Part shown: positions 1-11,947 of the stretch, piece after piece | Layout of the letters: each line of letters starts with the position of its first letter | Position numbering within the stretch: the stretch's first letter is position 1 | NCBI GenBank assembly: GCA_963921935.1 | Contig: OY998175.1 | Location: 177,603,262 to 177,667,261 of the forward strand | DNA length: 64,000 nucleotides | Reading direction: 5' to 3' | Source of the DNA: Galeruca laticollis | Lineage: Eukaryota; Arthropoda; Insecta; Coleoptera; Chrysomelidae | Notes under the pieces: model-generated | The model's input: the letters and a program-made list of their open reading frames with translations, nothing else | Database searches by the model: none | What the model was told of the DNA's origin: nothing | Program-made: the position numbers and the translations under genes

Positions 1-1735
1 TGAGACAAAAAAGCCAAAGAATTAGTAAAAAATGCAAAAGAAGATCAATGGAAACAATTTGGAGAAAAATGGAGGACTGAAAAAAACATAAATACAAATA
101 ATATTAAAAACAAGAAAGCAGAAATGTTAACAGAATATACAAATATAATGGAAAGGTGGAAGGAATATTTTCTAGAACTATTAGATAACGGAGAAACCAC
201 AACTAAATTGAATGAAGGAAAAGTACAAAAAAGAAAGGACGACAATGATGGATGTGACAAAGTAACTGGAGTAAGTGGAGAAGGAATCTTATTAAAAATA
301 TACAATAAGTGCTGGAAAGAAGAAAAGATACCGAAAGAATGGCAAATTGTGTCAATTGTTCCTATATACAAAAAAGGAGACAGACGGGATTGTAGCAACT
401 ACAGGGGACTGACATTGATCTGTATAAGCATGAAAATATAAGAACAGATATTAGACCGAAAAATTAGAAAAGTTGTGGAAAACACACTAGACGATGCGCA
501 AAATGGGTTCACAGGTGGAAGGAGCATACAAGACAATGTATTTACGATAAAACAGATTACAGAGAAATGCATACAAAAGAGGAGAAATATATATTGCACA
601 TTCATATACTTAGAAAAGGCATTTGACATGGTATCAAGGGAAATAATGTGGAGAATATTAGAAAAAAGAGGGGTTAATAACAAAACAATGAGAATGGTAC
701 AAAAATATATGATAATAATCTAAATACTGTTAGTCATAATAGATGATCAGAGGCATTCATAACTCAAAGTGGACTTAGACAGGGTAGAGGATTAAGCCCT
801 CTCCTATTCATAGTGCTTATAGATGAAATAATGAAGAAAACAAATAATAAATGCAGGAAATGTATAGTAGGACATAGAAACTTTCAAAAAGTCGAAATAT
901 CAAATGAATCATGCAAACGACATTGTTATATTTGCGCAAAGTGAAAGGGAGATACAACAGAACCTAGACATATGGAATGGAATATTAAAGGAGTATGGAA
1001 TTTAAATAAGTACTAATAAGACTAAAGCTATGGTGATAAAACAGAAAAGATAAAAATATGTATTGAAGATCAAAGTATGGAACAGGTGGAATCATTTCAG
1101 TATCTTAGATCAGAGGTAGATCAGGGGGGAACTCAAGAAGCAGAAATAAATAAAAGAGTGGCAAAGGCTATAAATCTATATTATTATATGAATAAAAAGT
1201 ATTAATAAAAAGAAATCTCAAGAATAACTAAATTAAAGGTGTTTAATTCGGTTTACAGACCAGTGTTAACACATGGATGTGAATCTTGGATACTTAATAG
1301 GACACAAAAGAGCAAAATACAAGCGGCTGAAATGAAGTATCTAATGAGGAATAAAAGGAGTAACAAAAAAAGATAAGATAAGAAACACGATAATAAGAGA
1401 AGAACTTGAAATGCAGTCAACTTTGGAGTACATTGAGGAAGGACAAGTGGGCTGGTGAGGACATTTGCAGCATATGGAAGATACTAAACTAACTAAAAGA
1501 ATATGGGGAGCAAAAATCCAAAAGAATAAAAAGAGAGGTAGACCTAGGAAGACTTGGGATGAGGCAATAGGAGAAATATTACAGCGGAAAGGAAAAGCTT
1601 GGATGGAAGCTAAAAAATTGGTCATTGACAGAAAGAAGTTGAAAAAATTTATAAAAGAGTAAAATTATCACTCTACACCATGATGTATGTGTTAGAAGAG
1701 TTATTTGATTGTATATAAATATATAATAAATAAAT
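1..1735 (+). pseudogene. 3' part of an RTE-like LINE (endonuclease-reverse transcriptase polyprotein), degraded
   Basis: Reading-frame pieces line up in the order of a non-LTR reverse transcriptase. 124-441 has the early RT block (IPKEWQ, PIYKKGDR, NYRG). 475-720 has QNGF and EKAFDMV. About 760-1010 has GLRQGRGLSPLLF and the catalytic block, which reads HAND (codons 910-921) where an active enzyme has YADD or FADD. About 1075-1290 has VESFQYL and VYRPVLTHGCESW. 1465-1662 is the usual C-terminal tail (GRPRKTWDEA, KGKAWMEAKK, DRKK). Frameshifts and stops separate the pieces. The element ends near a TAAA-type tail at about 1723-1740. The 5' part with the endonuclease lies outside the window. The RTE-like assignment rests on the conserved RT and tail wording; a neighbouring LINE clade is possible. 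Confidence 0.85.
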
Positions 1736-1740
1736 AAATA

Positions 1741-1900
1741 TGGATATTTGGTCATTATTGGTAAATTGTCTGTATCGAGTAATATGTCATGATTGGGTAA
1801 ATTTCTCGTCATTGTGCAAGTTGTCTGTATTGGGTAAGCTGTCCTCTTAGGTAAGTTGTTATCATCATGTAAGTAGAGTCTCAGGTAAGTACGTAGTGTT
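1741..1900. repeat. Imperfect short tandem-like repeat
   Basis: A GGGTAA(A/G)NTGTC-like phrase recurs about five times at irregular spacing of 20-40 bases directly after the LINE tail. The repeats are degenerate and the boundaries are approximate. No coding content is visible here or on to about 2040. Confidence 0.35.
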
Positions 1901-2044
1901 TTACTGGGTAATGAATATAGCTGTTATGTGTTATTTAAAATGTTATTTATGTGTTGTTTAGTAATTAATTTTATCCATGCTTTAATTTGTAATTTATATG
2001 AAAATATTTTATTTATGTTTTGTATATGTAATGGGATTTGATTG

Positions 2045-5000
2045 TATAATTTAGGGCCCTAGTAATTGAAGCACCGCTGTCCGATGAACTTTTCTCTTTG
2101 TAACATATACGTTTTATGTCTATTTCTTGTAAAATATCCATGATCTAATCGAGTCCAACAACTCTCATTTATTTTAATATACACTAATAATTTGAAAATA
2201 TAGAGCCGTCTCACATCGAATAGCTCTCCACTAGGGAACATTCTATTTTTTTATAAATTATTCTTATTAGCCATTTTTGAATGATGCTTAATTTTTGTAT
2301 GTAGTCTTTTACCCCTCTCCAGCCGAGGATTCTATAATTTAGTTGCGACTGTATTAGTCAAAAGTATATAATTTTTAGTTGCCTGGTACCTAAGAAATCT
2401 CTCAGATATTTAAACCTGCCCAGAAATCCTCTTAGTTCTTATACTAAGGCATCAATGTATAAATTCTACTTAAGATTCTGATCTAAAACAATTCCTAGAT
2501 ACTTGATTCTATCTGTTTCTGGTATTAAAGTTTTATCAACAGAAAGAGGTCCAAAGTTTGGAAGCCCCGTTTCGTATGATGTTAAAGGCATTTATTTGGT
2601 TTTTTTAACATTTAGGGTAAGTTTATTGTAGCTAAACCAGTCTACTACTGTTTTAAAATCTTTTTCGGCATACTCTTTTAACTGATCCCAAGTACTTGCT
2701 CTATAAAACATTGCTGTGTCATCCCCTTGTTGGATATGATAGTAAAGCATTTATATACAATAGGAAAAGAACTGGTCCAAGGACTATCACTTGAGGGACA
2801 CCACATTTTTCTGGAACCATTGATAACCCCATCATTGTTCGCGAATTGTACTCTATTAATGAAGTAGTCCTTGATAAAATTGTAGCTTACTCCTCTGATA
2901 TCGAACATTTCAGTTTTTTAAGTAGTTTTCTATGGTTTACAGTACAGTTTACAGTTTCAAAGGCTTTAGACAGATCAACAAATACACATAAGGACGGTAT
3001 TTTTTATCTATAGCTTCATAAATATCAGTGGTAACTGAACAAATTGCATCTTCTGTAGATTTGCCTTTTCTAAAGTCAAATTGACTATTAGATATTATTT
3101 CATATTTGTTTAAAAAGTTTACTAACCTATTTTTAAATATTTTTTCAATTATTTTACTTAGAGTAGATGTCAACCTGATGAGTCGGTAATTACCTGTTCT
3201 CGTTTTATCTTCAGCTTTATACAATGGTTTGATTAACCCAATCTTCAGGGCTCCAGGAAAAACACCTAAACTAAAACATTTGTTTTTTAGGGTGGCTAAT
3301 TGTAAAGCAATATTTCATCAGCTATTTCTTTCAAGGTTTCAAACCTAACTCCATCAATCCCTGGAGATTTTTTATTTTTAAAGGATTTTATAATTTCTTT
3401 AACCTCCATTTCGTTTGTAGGGAATAAATATATAGCTATTTCTATCAGCCGAATCAATTCATTAAAAGATTGAGGATCATCAATTCCATTTGCAAAGCTC
3501 TCTCCTATGTCATTCAATTCATCAGATATTGCTTTTTTATCAGAGATTATTCGATTATCACTTTTTATAATTTTCTGAATTCTATTCAGTCTTTGTGTTG
3601 TTACATATAGTTCTAACATATTTCCACATAGTTGAAGATGTGTTGCCATTTTTTTCCATTAATGTATTATAATATTTTTTTAAGACTATTACGGAATTTC
3701 TAGTAGTTTTTGAATATGGAATAGCTTCATTCTAGCCCTAGGGCAAGAATATTCATTCTCGCCCTTGGTATAGAATAAATATTTATGGCGCCATCTTATT
3801 ATCACGGTTAATTTGACAGAAAAAGAAAATACGGGTGTTCCGTATTCTACATCAGCTGCACAACGTAGAGTAGAAGTAGTGCAGAAATATCAAAATGCAG
3901 AAAAAATCCTCTAAAGGAACGTAAAATGATTAATATGGTCATTGAGTATTAATTGTTAAAGCCAGAAGTGTAGCATAAGTGTATTTTGTGGCACTTTTAA
4001 GAAAAAAGAAGAACAAAAATTGTCAACTGTCAAAAATGTCGATGATCAAAATTGTTTAATTATATATTTTTTAAATTAAAATTGATTATTACTTCATAAA
4101 AAGTAAGTGAATTTATCTAATTTTATCTAAATAATAGATAGCTTCAGTCCTTTTTAGTGTTTGATACTTACAGTAGTAATGATTTCACCACAACTCCTCT
4201 AGCGATTAAAGTAAGTAGTTAGCAATTCCATATATGTTTTCTGTTTCTATTTGATAGTCGTAGAAAAAGTATAGTCTATAACACGGGTGGAATTCAAAAT
4301 TCTACACTCGTAGAACCGTTTCCCTCGCCTGAATCATTCTAGTCGTGTAGAATTTTGCTTATTCCACCCTTGATATAGAATATAATATTTTTTGATTTTC
4401 TTATAATTTTAGTTAAATTATTTTTATATTGGAAATATGGCATTTTTCTGTTTATGTCATTGGGATTATTTCTAATATATAAATATAATCGATTTTTTAG
4501 ATTTATGGACTTTAATAAACCTATCGTAATTAATGGTTTTTTATTTTTACAAATTTTTTTAATTTTAACTGACTTGGTACTCTCATCAATTAGTTTTTAA
4601 GACACTAATAAAATTTTGTGTTATTATATTAACATCCGCTTCATTGAACATATTTCTCCAATTTTGATTACGAATAAGTGTTCTTAAACGATGATAGACA
4701 ATGTATTGATTGTAGAGTTGTGAATTTGTAACATTGACATTTGCTGAATTTATATTATTTAGAGTTAAAGCAGTAGGAGAATGATCATTAAATTCATAGT
4801 TGGAAATATTAGATTGGGGATGTATATGAATTGCTTTCTTAACAAAAAAATCGTCAAGACATGTTTAACTAATACGTCTTGTAACATTGTTATAAATGAA
4901 ACAAATTCGTATGTAATAAGTCCATATTGACATCTCCTACGAGAATTGGATTATTAAATTTTTGTTTATTTTTCAGGTAATTTTCCACGTGAGTAATGAA

Positions 5001-5130
5001 TGAGTGAGGATTACTGGATGGTGATCGATATATTGCGGTTATTTTAAATTTCTTGATAGTTGGATATATTGATTATATTGTACACAGTGAATTTCTTCAT
5101 TAAATAGTGTAGTATGGCTGATAAAGTATC
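2045..5130 (-). pseudogene. CR1/Jockey-group LINE relic (endonuclease + reverse transcriptase), split by an insertion
   Basis: Read on the minus strand, 5' to 3'. About 5040-4890 encodes an EEP endonuclease block (AIYRSPSSN, then ILVGDVNMDLL). 3649-3296 is the linker and early RT (NKKSPGIDGV). 3224-2949 is the RT core (NYRLIRLTSTLSKIIEK, FDFRKGKSTEDAI). 2908-2678 has the FIKDYFINR and MWCPS blocks. About 2730-2440 has GDDTAMF (the YADD region), NKLTLNVKKTK and KYLGIVLDQNLK. 2241-2059 is the C-terminal end (FTRNRHK, QRCFNY). Stops and frameshifts are frequent, so it is dead. A separate inverted-repeat element interrupts it at 3729-4381. Clade assignment is from motif wording only. Confidence 0.85.
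3729..4381. mobile_element. 653-bp non-autonomous inverted-repeat element inserted in a LINE
   Basis: The left end (ATTCTAGCCCTAGGGC) and the reverse complement of the right end (ATTCTATATCAAGGGTGG) resemble each other, and each end carries further internal inverted repeats of the same ATTCTA...CCC type. LINE coding sequence is recognisable on both sides (the RKSKN-type linker at about 4384-4440, the linker before RT below 3728). No coding content is seen inside. The target duplication is unclear, so the precise ends are tentative. Confidence 0.5.
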
Positions 5131-5199
5131 TTTTTAAAAAGTGACTTTGGGGGCAGTAAGCCTTAATTTGCTTTACATCCTTTTCTCATATTCTATTTC

Positions 5200-5760
5200 C
5201 TCTAGCACTTCATCAGTTGAAATTAACTCACTCTACTTTCTCACAACTGCATTATTTGTATTCTGTTCTGAATTCGGACATGCTATTCCACGTTAATCTG
5301 TCTTCATTTCAATGTATTTTGTTTAGTTTTTATGTATCTGTAAGGTATATTCTCTAACTGTTTTTTGTCTTTGCTAGAAAGATCGAGTCATGTACCTAGG
5401 CCAAACATTGATTTTTGTGACGGATTACCAATACATAAGTTATCTTACTTTCTTTCTTAACAATTACTAAGACCGAAACTGAGCTTCAAACATCTTGAAT
5501 TTATGACTATTCTGAAAAGTTGCCAGCTATTTAATTATAGTTGTTTGTCTCCGAGACTATCATTGTCTTTTGCTTCTTAGGAATTTTCAGCTCTTTTATT
5601 TTTCTACCCCTTAATTTTTTTCATGAAATGGTATCATGTGCCTGTTTAAAATCTATAAAATGCAGATATAACTCTCAGTTATATTTATAGCGTCGTCTTT
5701 AACATAAATACTTTGTCCATCTTTTTGCTCAGAAGCATCTATTCCTACAGTATCTACCAT
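5200..5760 (-). pseudogene. RTE-like reverse transcriptase relic
   Basis: On the minus strand at about 5680-5590 the sequence reads LHFIDFKQAHDT, a decayed form of the RTE block (FIDFKQAYDSI), followed by KIKELKIPKKQKTMI, which matches the usual continuation of that block. Weak later remnants (FLAKTK-like) follow towards 5400. It has many stops and frameshifts. Only the DFKQA segment is convincing; the extent is a guess. Confidence 0.55.
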
Positions 5761-6435
5761 CCTCTTGAGTCAACGTTGGTAATATGTTGTCTATATTAAA
5801 ATCATACCTATACCATAAGCACTAGTTAAGATACGCCAATGTAATTATATTGTGAGAATAATAATAAATTCAAATGTAATTAAAAAAGTACATCAAGGGC
5901 TTAACGCTGCGATTCTTTCAGAATTGTTTATTAAATTTCTACAGAAGCATATTCTCGCTTACAGGTTTTAATTAAGAAGATGCCTTTTACTTGTTTTACT
6001 TGTTGCTAACTTTGTCAGGGGGTGTTTTAATAAGTGTCATGGTATATTTTACACCATTTCATAATTTGTTGTTGAGATTAATAAAATATCATAACAGTAG
6101 GGTGCTCCGCTTCACGTAAATAATGTAAATGTTGATGTCTTTCTCAAAAATTATAACTGTAGAATCTTCTCTGGTGTTAAGAGAGGTTCCATTATTTTTA
6201 CTTCATGATTTGATTAATATTTCAGTCTTTTTGGTTGTTATTATAAATAAAATAAATAAATCACCTTTGATTTTCCCAAATAGTAATAATAAGTCTAAAA
6301 ATGTGACTATTGAGCCTAATTCCGTTTTAATTTGCTTTTTGGATTGGACTTACATAATTGATGATATAAAAGGAAGGAGGAAATAGACATAATACATTTC
6401 AAACATGAGGTTTTTACATGTTTCTCACATCATAC
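5761..6435. other. No recognisable gene
   Basis: AT-rich sequence with one 85-codon plus-strand reading frame (6129-6386) that resembles nothing I recognise and has no supporting context. It probably consists of old repeat remnants. Confidence 0.4.
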
Positions 6436-6439
6436 GAGC

Positions 6440-6860
6440 GCCGACGTTAATCTGAAAACTTTGGCAGATTATCTTTACTACAAATACCATTTAGGAATCT
6501 GAATATCAGACAAATGGTTATTGACTATATACTGCTTTAATCTATTTCTGAAGTTTCGTTCAACTTTTTCCAGCATGTCAACGAATACTTTGGCAAAGCT
6601 TGTCGAATATTGTTCTTAGAATGATCTTGGGTGACATTCCGAAAGATGAACGTGAGCCTCATCATTGAGAAAATAAGAACGTCGACAGGCATCGCAAGAA
6701 GAGCTTCACATGTATTTTCTCGAGCAACAAAATCAGTTGAATTGAGTTCTTACAATACAGCTAATTTGTATCGTTTTAATTCGTCATGGAGGATCCTCCC
6801 CACAAAACGAGGAGATAAGCCAACATCAGCTGCGCGTTTTCGAGTCTAGAGTTCCTAGAG
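6440..6860 (-). pseudogene. Mariner-like transposase relic (HTH/DDE type)
   Basis: On the minus strand, from about 6855 downwards, the sequence reads RKRAADVGLSPRFVGRILHD, a helix-turn-helix region in the style of IS630/mariner-like transposases. It continues DFVARENTCEALLAMP and then a frameshifted counterpart of the FFSDEAHFHL catalytic block near 6665. The C-terminal end (DMLEKVERNFRNRLKQYIVN, HLSDI) is at about 6590-6480. The middle of the DDE domain is deleted and frames shift at least twice. The same broad transposase group appears at 61613-63043. The plus-strand frame at 6631-6849 is a shadow of it. Confidence 0.7.
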
Positions 6861-6920
6861 GATGGAAAAAGAGACTACCTTATTAACTTGATTTTGCTGT
6901 CTCCTTGCTATTCATGGACG

Positions 6921-7875
6921 TCATGGTTTTTTCATCATATTGCGACTGTTTGCGCCGCTTATCTTTGTTTTTAAAGGAGGATCGAAAATTTTAGCAATCA
7001 AAGAAAGTATTTTCCTTTTAGTTATAACACCAGAATTTAAATTTATCTTCTGGCCTTTATATCGAAAAACATCTAAAGAAGGAATCCAACTTACACTCAA
7101 CGTTTTAGTAGAAGAGTCATCCGTTATCGTATACTGTGTATCTGAAATCAATGATATTTTGCTTAAAAAATCTCTATTATTGCACTAAAATTCCTGTATT
7201 TCAAAACCATACTCCAATAAAAGAGTAAATTAGTTTGCGCAAATTTTAATTAGGTCTTCACTTGTCGAAGCACCTGTGTTAACGTCGTCCATATACATAT
7301 CTTTATTAATTATATCGCATTCAATGAGGTATTTATCGATATTTTCGATTGCAATTTGTCTGAGACAATGCGTGGCTAAAAATGATGCGGCTTCTTCGCC
7401 ATAAGTTAATTTTTGTAAATTATAATATTTTACCTTATCTTGGGGATTATCTCGCCAAAGTATCCGTTGCAGATTTTGATGATCAGAATGTATCAATATC
7501 AAGTATCAAGTCTCCAATAAAAACCACCTTGTGTCTTCGGAAACGTAAGAAAATTGAAAAAAGATCGTTTTGTAGAATAGGTCCGTTCATTAAAACATTA
7601 TTTAGAGATAAATTTGAAGAACTTTTAGCGCTAGCATCGAATACAACTCTCACTTTAGTTGTGACGCTATCTAATTTTAAAACGCTGTGATAAAGCAAGT
7701 AAAAAATCGGTGTTGATGAAATTTGGTCTCGTGAAATTGGTCTCATATGATCGAGTTTCTCATATTCGTGCATAAAATCAGTATAATGTGTTTTTAGGCT
7801 TTCGTTCTTTGAAACTTTTTGTTCTATCGAGTACAAACGATTAAACGCGCGGTTTTCTGAATCTCCAAGACTCAA
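6921..7875 (-). pseudogene. BEL-1: BEL/Pao reverse transcriptase region, 3'-truncated
   Basis: Minus-strand pieces in order. 7875-7483 holds the RT N-terminal part (YEKLDHM, KVRVVFDASAKSS, LNNVLMNGPILQNDLF). 7502-7230 holds LQRILWRD, KLTYGEEAASFLA and the catalytic box YMDD (7283-7297). 7151-6921 holds the thumb/connection (LSVSWIPSLDVFRYKG, TKRKILSLIAKIFDP). A small deletion and frameshift near 7485-7500 removes the first catalytic aspartate region. The element stops near 6910, right before a mariner-like relic, so RNase H, integrase and the 3' LTR are missing. BEL-2 (37539-43838) shows the full order for comparison; the two differ clearly in sequence. Confidence 0.88.
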
Positions 7876-8013
7876 AAAATAACCTTTTTATGGTAGTTTA
7901 AGAACAAATCTTCCCTGCTCATTTCTGGAAAAAGTATTTAGAAAATGTTGTCGCATTCGCGTTCTTCAAGGGTCAAAGAAGTTTCTGGGTTTTGAGGAAC
8001 TTCCTCCATTTTT

Positions 8014-8621
8014 TCAGAATTTTTCTATTTGTGCACTTAAATTACACTCATTATTATTATTTTGCGAATTTAGAAAGAAACATTTTGACTGTTGCAGATT
8101 TATTGGTATGGGACCTGCTACTACCCAGCCAAGAACGCTGTTTTGTAGTATAGGCAGCCCTTTACCAACCTTAATTTGACCCGCAATAAGTAAATTATAA
8201 AACAATGAACCGAGAAGCATATCGATGCTTGAAGCAACATTATAATCGGGATCAGCAAGAGGAAGATCGGTATAGTTAAATTCGAAACATCAAATGACAC
8301 CTGCGGAGTAAAATCACTTATTTTGTCAATAACTAAACAAGAAATATTTAACTTGTATGAAACACGAATCGAGGAAAAAGTTATATTAACTTGTTCGTTA
8401 ATTATTGCTTTTATTTGATTTATTCCAGAAACCGGCATATTTACCTTTCGAGTATTTAAATTTAATCGTGTTACCATATTTCGAGTAATAAAATTTGATT
8501 GTGAACCACTATCGAGCAAAATACGGCACGACACTGGAACATTATTTACGTCAAAAACGTGAATAAGAGCAGTCGCTAATAAAACAAAGGGTTCTGAGGT
8601 TTTCTGAGAATTATGAGACAA
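8014..8621 (-). pseudogene. BEL-1: retropepsin-like protease region
   Basis: The minus frame 8621-8121 contains the aspartic protease motif ILLDSGSQSNFI, as found in the DUF1758 protease of BEL/Pao elements, followed by LNLNTRKVNMPVSGINQIKA. The overlapping frame 8220-8014 continues with MLLGSLFYNLLIAGQIKVG and GWVVAGPI, the conserved block between protease and RT. A frameshift separates the two. The protease matures the Gag-Pol polyprotein of the element. It is broken here, between the gag zinc knuckles (8736-8966) and the RT. Confidence 0.85.
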
Positions 8622-8735
8622 TACTGTACAATTTTGAACTTCGTTTGGCTCTGGAGTATTTTGATAATTATCGTGAGTAGTATTACTTGTATCAATATTT
8701 ATTGAAGCAGATATCTGTGCAAAATTAACATTTCT

Positions 8736-9967
8736 TCAAGGATTCTGCTGTTTTGGCTGAGAACTATCATTATTACTATTATTGAATGATGCAACATTTT
8801 TTGGTTGATGTAAAAGCGTTGAATGGCGTCCATTGCAAATCCTGCAACCAGATGACCTACAATCCGAATTCCTATGCCCCGTTCGGAGACAGTTTGAGCA
8901 TAAAGATAAACGTTTTACTTCATTAAAACGAGAGGACACCGAAGAAGATTTACATTTTGGACACACACAAATAAAATGTTTATCATTACAAGAAGGACGA
9001 ACGGGATCGGTTTGTTCAAAAGATTGAAAACTTTGTTTTGTGCGGTTTACGGGGTGGTTTTATATCTAAGGCCCCTTTGGCACTTTTGAGTTAAAAATTT
9101 AGAAAAATCTTCAATTTTGGGCCTACTAATTTCATTGCTGAAGTTTTTCCACTCACGTTTTGTAGGAAAATCTAGCTGTGAACTCAGTAGATATGATAAA
9201 ATGGTACTACTACTGTCGATAGGTTCACCCAAACTTTTCAAAGCGCGTAAATTTTTTAAAAATGTATCGAGGAAATTGCTTAAGCTGACGTGTGATTCTC
9301 TATGTAGAGATGGTAACTCAAATATTTCTTTAAGATGTGCATTAATAATGGCCTTCCGATTATCATACCTTTCAGATAATAAATTAAAGGCGGTGACGTA
9401 ATTAGCGTCAGAAAGAGGTAAAGATACGATAACATGAGCAGCCTCACCTTTTAAGCATGATTGAAGGTGGTAGAATTTTTCAACATTTTGTAATGAACCC
9501 TAATTATGTACCAAGGCTGTAAAAGTATCTCTGAAACAACCCTGCCATTCAGAGTATTGTCCTGAAAATTCGGGAATTTTTATGGCTTGCAATTTTGTAT
9601 TTGATCGTACCTGTTGTGGTACTGATGTTGCGGGAGTAGCGATCTGTATAGGAGCGGGGGCACGTTTAGAAATTAAATCTTTAGCGGCAGAAATTGCTTT
9701 AAAATATTTTTTCTGAAATTCTTCGCGTTCCGAACTAGCTTTTTCTTCATTTAAGGTACCTGTAACGAGTAAAATATCTTCGAGCTCACCTTGTATAACT
9801 TTAAATTCGGATAAAATGTTTTTTGTGACTTCGTAGCGAGTTTAGATTTCTGTTAGCGAGTATTTTTCGGGACTATGTTTATCTCATTATGTTTGAAACC
9901 GCGTAAGTTCGCTTTTAATTTGTGCGCCACGAGCTATTAACCTTCTTTCTTCATTTGCATTTTCCAT
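8736..9967 (-). pseudogene. BEL-1: Gag region (DUF1759-like) and zinc knuckles
   Basis: The putative start is the ATG at 9967-9965 (reads MENANEERR). Downstream the minus strand encodes KLQAIKIPEFSGQYSEW, GEAAHVIVSLPLSDANY, LLSERYDNRKAIINAHLK and SLGEPIDSSSTILSYLLSSQ, the typical Gag of BEL/Pao elements. 8966-8736 encodes the zinc-binding segment CPKCKSS, CSNCLRTGHRNSDCRSSGCR. Several stops and frameshifts (for example near 9860, 9500 and 9030) disable it. In the family this protein builds the particle and binds the element RNA. Confidence 0.85.
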
Positions 9968-10835
9968 TTATTGAATTTTTTTTAAATAAAGTTAAGAGGG
10001 GCCTCCTCACAGGTATATAAACCTAAAAATCTACACAATACTAGTTGCTAATCTAGTAATTATTTGGTTCAAAATATTTACGATAGATGTCGATAGTAGT
10101 ACTGAATCGGCTTTTACTTATTCAACATATTTTCTCTCTCTGTCTTTCTACTCTTGACGGTTCAAAAAAACGCTTCTCTGTTCGAATGTTTTGATTTCAA
10201 ATATTTCAACTGTTTGTGAGCACAGAAACCTTATCTCTGTTTTTTATGTTGCATCCAAACCACAGAACAGCTGTGCATAGATAAGAGAATATTATATACA
10301 CGGATCCAAACAATATTTGTTGACATAATTTCCATTTGATTGTAGATTTTAGATTATTTAGGATTTTCATAAATGTTTTTGAAAGGAATAAATTGTTAAA
10401 AAGTAAGTAATCGTATCGACCCGATATCAAAATTTATAACTATGATAATGTAAATTATCCTGTAATCCGTATTTTTTAATTTTAAAAGCTATGTTTGAGG
10501 TTATGTTTACTGGATTATTTGATTAATGTGAAAATATGAGATAAATAATACTGATTGTTTGTTCTAGTATCATCAAACCATCTTTCAACATTCTCTTGAG
10601 ACCCCGTTTTAATGATAATATGGGTTTGTTAGCGAAAAGCGAAAAATGCTTAACTGAAGTGAAGTGACCATTGAAGTATCTGAATGAAGAAAAATTAAAA
10701 CCGCTCTCAAAAGACAAGAATTGTATAATTCATTTTGATGAATATATAATAGTGATAATTGAAAAATATAACTATTATCACCTGATACAAGGTGCATTAC
10801 ATATTGCATGAAAGGACATGTGCTATTTAATAATA
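9968..10835. other. No recognisable gene; possible BEL-1 leader sequence
   Basis: The first ~40 bases upstream of the BEL-1 gag ATG would be its leader. Beyond that the sequence is AT-rich with only short reading frames on the minus strand that resemble nothing known to me. No LTR copy matching 12727-13430 is apparent. Confidence 0.4.
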
Positions 10836-11154
10836 GGTTTGTTCCAACCACGGCTTTTGTATCGTTCGAAAACCATATATTGCATCGTTTAATCAGCTTG
10901 TTTTGCGCAAACGCGTGTCCTGCACTGTTATTTGGTTGGAAATAAACGAATACAGTTGGAACGGTTTGTGAATCATTTGGAAACCAATTTTAATCTCTTT
11001 TCTATTATCATAACAAAACCAAAGATTACAAGAAGTTTGTGGATAATAAAAATAAGACTGGTAAATATTTTATACAAATTAATAAACCAATTAATCGATT
11101 TAGATGATAGCACTAAAGTTAGTAAAATGTATGAATAAAATTATTTTGCTTTAG

Positions 11155-11549
11155 GTAGAGGACGAAAGTATTTCGAGTATGAAAAAGAAATGGACGAGAT
11201 ATTTGGAAAAAAGAGAAATGTATATCCAGAACTCATATTATCCAATGAAACAATGGATAAAAATTTAGTTGACACCTGTGATGAAGAATTAGTAAATGGA
11301 AACAATGAGCCTGATGTAGCACCAACACAAACAAAAGTTAATCGAAAAAAAACACGAGCTGTTAAAATACAATCAACCCTGCAGTATATAAGATCTGATA
11401 GAAAATTATATTATGAAGAAAAACTAAAAATTGACAGAGAACGTTTAGAATAATTAAAGAGAAGAAACATGCTAATTGAGGAGAAAAATTTAATACTTAG
11501 GGAACTTGTAAAAAAGGAGTGTCATTGTAATTCAGGTTCTCTCTTGTAA
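11155..11549 (+). pseudogene. C-terminal part of a Myb/SANT-like DNA-binding protein
   Basis: A polypyrimidine stretch and AG (TTTTGCTTTAG, ending 11154) precede a frame reading GRGRKYFEYEKEMDEIFGKK, a well-known segment after the trihelix/Myb-like domain of insect SANT-like proteins. The acidic middle and the basic, coiled-coil-like end (KLYYEEKLKIDRERLE, then RRNMLIEEKNLILRELVKKE) fit the same family. One in-frame TAA at 11451-11453 interrupts the coiled coil (Glu in the usual pattern); the frame then runs to a TAA at 11547-11549. The Myb/SANT domain itself would lie in upstream exons that I could not find, so the copy is partial. Confidence 0.6.
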
Positions 11550-11608
11550 TTTTATATGTTCTATTATATTTATGTAGTTAATTTTTATTTTCACTCAACT
11601 TTTTATAT

Positions 11609-11781
11609 CTGTTTTACTGTTTCCAAAGTTATTTTTAAGTATATTTATATCAGTATTTATTTTACATTTTATTTCTGTTGTACTGTTTGTAAAGTTATTT
11701 TTAATTATATTTATGTAGGTGTTTATTTTACAGTTAACATTTTTTTCTGTTGTACTGTTTGTAAAGTTATTTTTAATTTTT
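11609..11781 (+). repeat. Tandem repeat, ~65-72 bp unit, 2.5 copies
   Basis: The phrase TCTGTTNTACTGTTTNNAAAG starts at 11609, 11674 and 11746 (spacings 65 and 72), each followed by TTATTTTTAA and a TATTTATNT stretch. A weaker earlier copy may begin near 11555. It sits directly after the stop of the Myb/SANT-like gene and would be in its 3' untranslated region. Confidence 0.75.
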
Positions 11782-11947
11782 GTTTATAACATAAGGGGAT
11801 AATTTTTATTTACATATTTGTAATTTTATAATTTATTTAGTACTTGTTACCTACTATAGTTTTCTAATTAATAAAAGATACTGTTAATGATTTTTACTGA
11901 TATGTTATACAAATATCTTAATTAAAAGTGGTGAACTGTAAATTATT

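Noticed and set aside
6631..6849. Plus-strand frame with an apparently good protein sequence
   Set aside because: The minus strand encodes a recognisable mariner-like transposase region here.
9985..10003. AGAGGGGCCTC-type sequence as a second LTR matching 12727-13430
   Set aside because: The similarity is a short near-palindrome (GAGGCCCCTC) only, in the wrong orientation; the flanks do not match.
11556..11789. 77-codon hydrophobic open frame as a membrane protein
   Set aside because: It is an AT-rich tandem repeat with a 65-72 bp period after the Myb/SANT-like stop; the Phe/Tyr/Ile-rich translation follows from base composition.
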